From UM-FILTER-36-13 sp964394835 (GTDB lineage: Bacteria; Patescibacteriota; Patescibacteriia; UBA1558; GWA2-36-10): a stretch of DNA of 6,364 bases. Where the stretch lies: contig CAYMZA010000031.1 in the NCBI GenBank assembly GCA_964394835.1, forward strand, positions 1-6,364, given 5' to 3'. Positions within the stretch are counted from its first letter, which is position 1; every line of letters begins with the position of its first letter. A program made the position numbers and the translations under genes. Positions 5,551 to 6,364 of this stretch are shown here, in pieces. A model generated the notes under the pieces. The model was not told the origin of the DNA. It searched no databases and saw only the letters and a program-made list of their open reading frames with translations.

Positions 5551-6364
5551 TTATTGTTTAGTTACTCTAAATAATTCTTCTAATGTAGTTTTACCTTCTA
5601 CCACTTTATTAAATCCATCTTCAAATATAGTTATCATACCATTAGCTACAGCTGCTTCACGTATAGTATCTGCATCAGCCCTTTCTAATATTAAATCTTT
5701 AATATCATCTTTTAATTCTAATATTTCAAACAACCCTATTCTTCCTGAAAATCCATTATTACAAGCATCACATCCCTTACCTTTATATAATCTAATTTCT
5801 TCTAATTTTTTAGTATGTAGAAACTTATCAATATCTACAACCTTTTTTAAATCTTCAACTTCATTACTATCTAAAGTATAGCTATATACACATTTCATAC
5901 ATATTTTACCTACTAAACGTTGAGCTATAATAGCATTGGTTGTAGAAGCTACTAAAAATGGCTCTATTTCCATATCAAGTAATCTAGGTAAAGATGTAGC
6001 AGCATCATTAGTATGTAATGTTGATAATACTAAATGTCCTGTCATAGCAGAATTAACAGCGATTCTAGCTGTTTCTTTGTCCCTTATCTCTCCTACCATC
6101 ATAATATCAGGATCTTGCCTTAAAAGAGATTTTAAACCTTCTGCAAAAGTTAAATTAGTCTTTTCATTAACTTGTATTTGATTAACACCATCTAAATCAT
6201 ACTCTACAGGATCTTCTATAGTACAGATATTAATATTTCTTTTATTTAAAATTTTAATTAAAGAATATAATGTAGTAGTTTTACCAGAACCAGTAGGCCC
6301 AGTAGCTAATATCATTCCATATGGTCTTTTTATAGCTTTATTAATAATATCTAAATCATGAGAA
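5551..6364 (-). CDS. pilB: PilB/GspE-family type IV pilus extension ATPase (C-terminal 270 residues)
   Basis: Partial: the frame is open to the right edge with 270 residues visible (first full codon at 6363); the N-terminal domains of this normally 550-600 aa protein are missing. The hexameric cytoplasmic ATPase powers pilin polymerisation through PilC. Counting from the first visible residue: Walker A GPTGSGKT (22-29), Asp box TIEDPVE (48-54), Walker B region LLRQDPDIMMVGEIRD (80-95) with the catalytic Glu, His box TGHLVLSTLHTND (108-120) and IIAQRLVGKIC (145-155). Four cysteines in two CxxC pairs (155/158 and 198/201) form the zinc motif of PilB/GspE and separate it from the retraction ATPase PilT. 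The C-terminus RIGLFEILEL ... EELFRVTKQ is complete. An internal ATG at 6315 is not the start, because GMILATGPTG follows family residues KRPY upstream in the same frame. All catalytic motifs look intact. Confidence 0.95.
   Translation of the reverse strand, partial: SHDLDIINKAIKRPYGMILATGPTGSGKTTTLYSLIKILNKRNINICTIEDPVEYDLDGVNQIQVNEKTNLTFAEGLKSLLRQDPDIMMVGEIRDKETARIAVNSAMTGHLVLSTLHTNDAATSLPRLLDMEIEPFLVASTTNAIIAQRLVGKICMKCVYSYTLDSNEVEDLKKVVDIDKFLHTKKLEEIRLYKGKGCDACNNGFSGRIGLFEILELKDDIKDLILERADADTIREAAVANGMITIFEDGFNKVVEGKTTLEELFRVTKQ

Noticed and set aside
5936..6181. Plus-strand open frame across the ATPase motifs
   Set aside because: Antisense to the Walker B and His boxes of PilB, which are plainly the coding strand.
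5551..6315. A complete 254 aa ATPase starting at the internal ATG 6315
   Set aside because: The frame continues to the window edge with family residues (KRPYGMILATGPTG), so this Met is internal.
5551..6364. ATPase as the retraction motor PilT
   Set aside because: It carries the two CxxC pairs and the C-terminal region of PilB/GspE, which PilT lacks.
160..6364. Type II secretion system rather than a type IV pilus
   Set aside because: H-I-J-K order alone would allow it, but pilM follows directly, and low-GC Patescibacteria-like genomes usually have T4P and no secretin-based T2SS. Not fully excluded from this window.
1..6364. UGA-recoded genome (Gracilibacteria/Absconditabacteria code)
   Set aside because: All family-length frames are intact with UGA read as stop, and glycines are encoded by GGN.
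1..6364. CRISPR arrays, tRNA/rRNA genes, insertion sequences or terminators
   Set aside because: No spaced direct repeats, cloverleaf, transposase or inverted terminal repeats were seen, and the gene packing leaves no room for terminators.

Overview
This window is one gene cluster for a type IV pilus (T4P), read entirely on the minus strand. It runs from the right edge to the left: pilB (extension ATPase, 5' end missing) > pilC (inner-membrane platform) > a FimT/GspH-like minor prepilin > a PilV/GspI-like minor prepilin carrying a seven-repeat beta-propeller and a C-terminal beta-sandwich-like domain > a PilW/GspJ-like minor prepilin carrying a LamG/concanavalin-like domain > a small PilX/GspK-like protein > pilM (actin-like, cut off by the left edge). 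No gene is supported on the plus strand. There is no intergenic stretch longer than 5 bases, so no internal promoter or terminator is expected or seen.

Organism: sampled lines give about 27-32% G+C, codons mostly end in A/T, and all six visible stops are TAA. Reading frames hold with UGA as a stop, so the UGA=Gly code of Gracilibacteria/Absconditabacteria is not in use. The gene order, the V-type pilin signature (EGIEAVRAIRDNSW ... LTTYISNW), the Ser-Thr tracts and the large sugar-binding-type or propeller domains fused to minor pilins all resemble Patescibacteria (CPR), most likely a low-GC Parcubacteria-type lineage. This is an inference from remembered family patterns, not from a search.

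How the genes work together: PilB hydrolyses ATP to drive pilin polymerisation through PilC. PilM begins the usual pilMNO alignment complex, whose remaining genes should lie beyond the left edge. Between them sit four minor pilins in the order H-I-J-K (FimT/PilV/PilW/PilX), the set that in T2SS and T4P forms the tip complex priming pilus assembly. Two of the four carry large extra domains, and no PilY1-type adhesin gene separates them from pilM. The most interesting reading is that the adhesin is built into the tip pilins themselves: a seven-bladed propeller on the V pilin and a LamG domain on the W pilin, perhaps for attachment to a host cell or surface polysaccharide.

The genes are packed with 1-5 base gaps (TAA, a few bases, ATG), which suggests one transcript with translational coupling. 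That packing was used here to choose starts for three genes where longer upstream starts exist.
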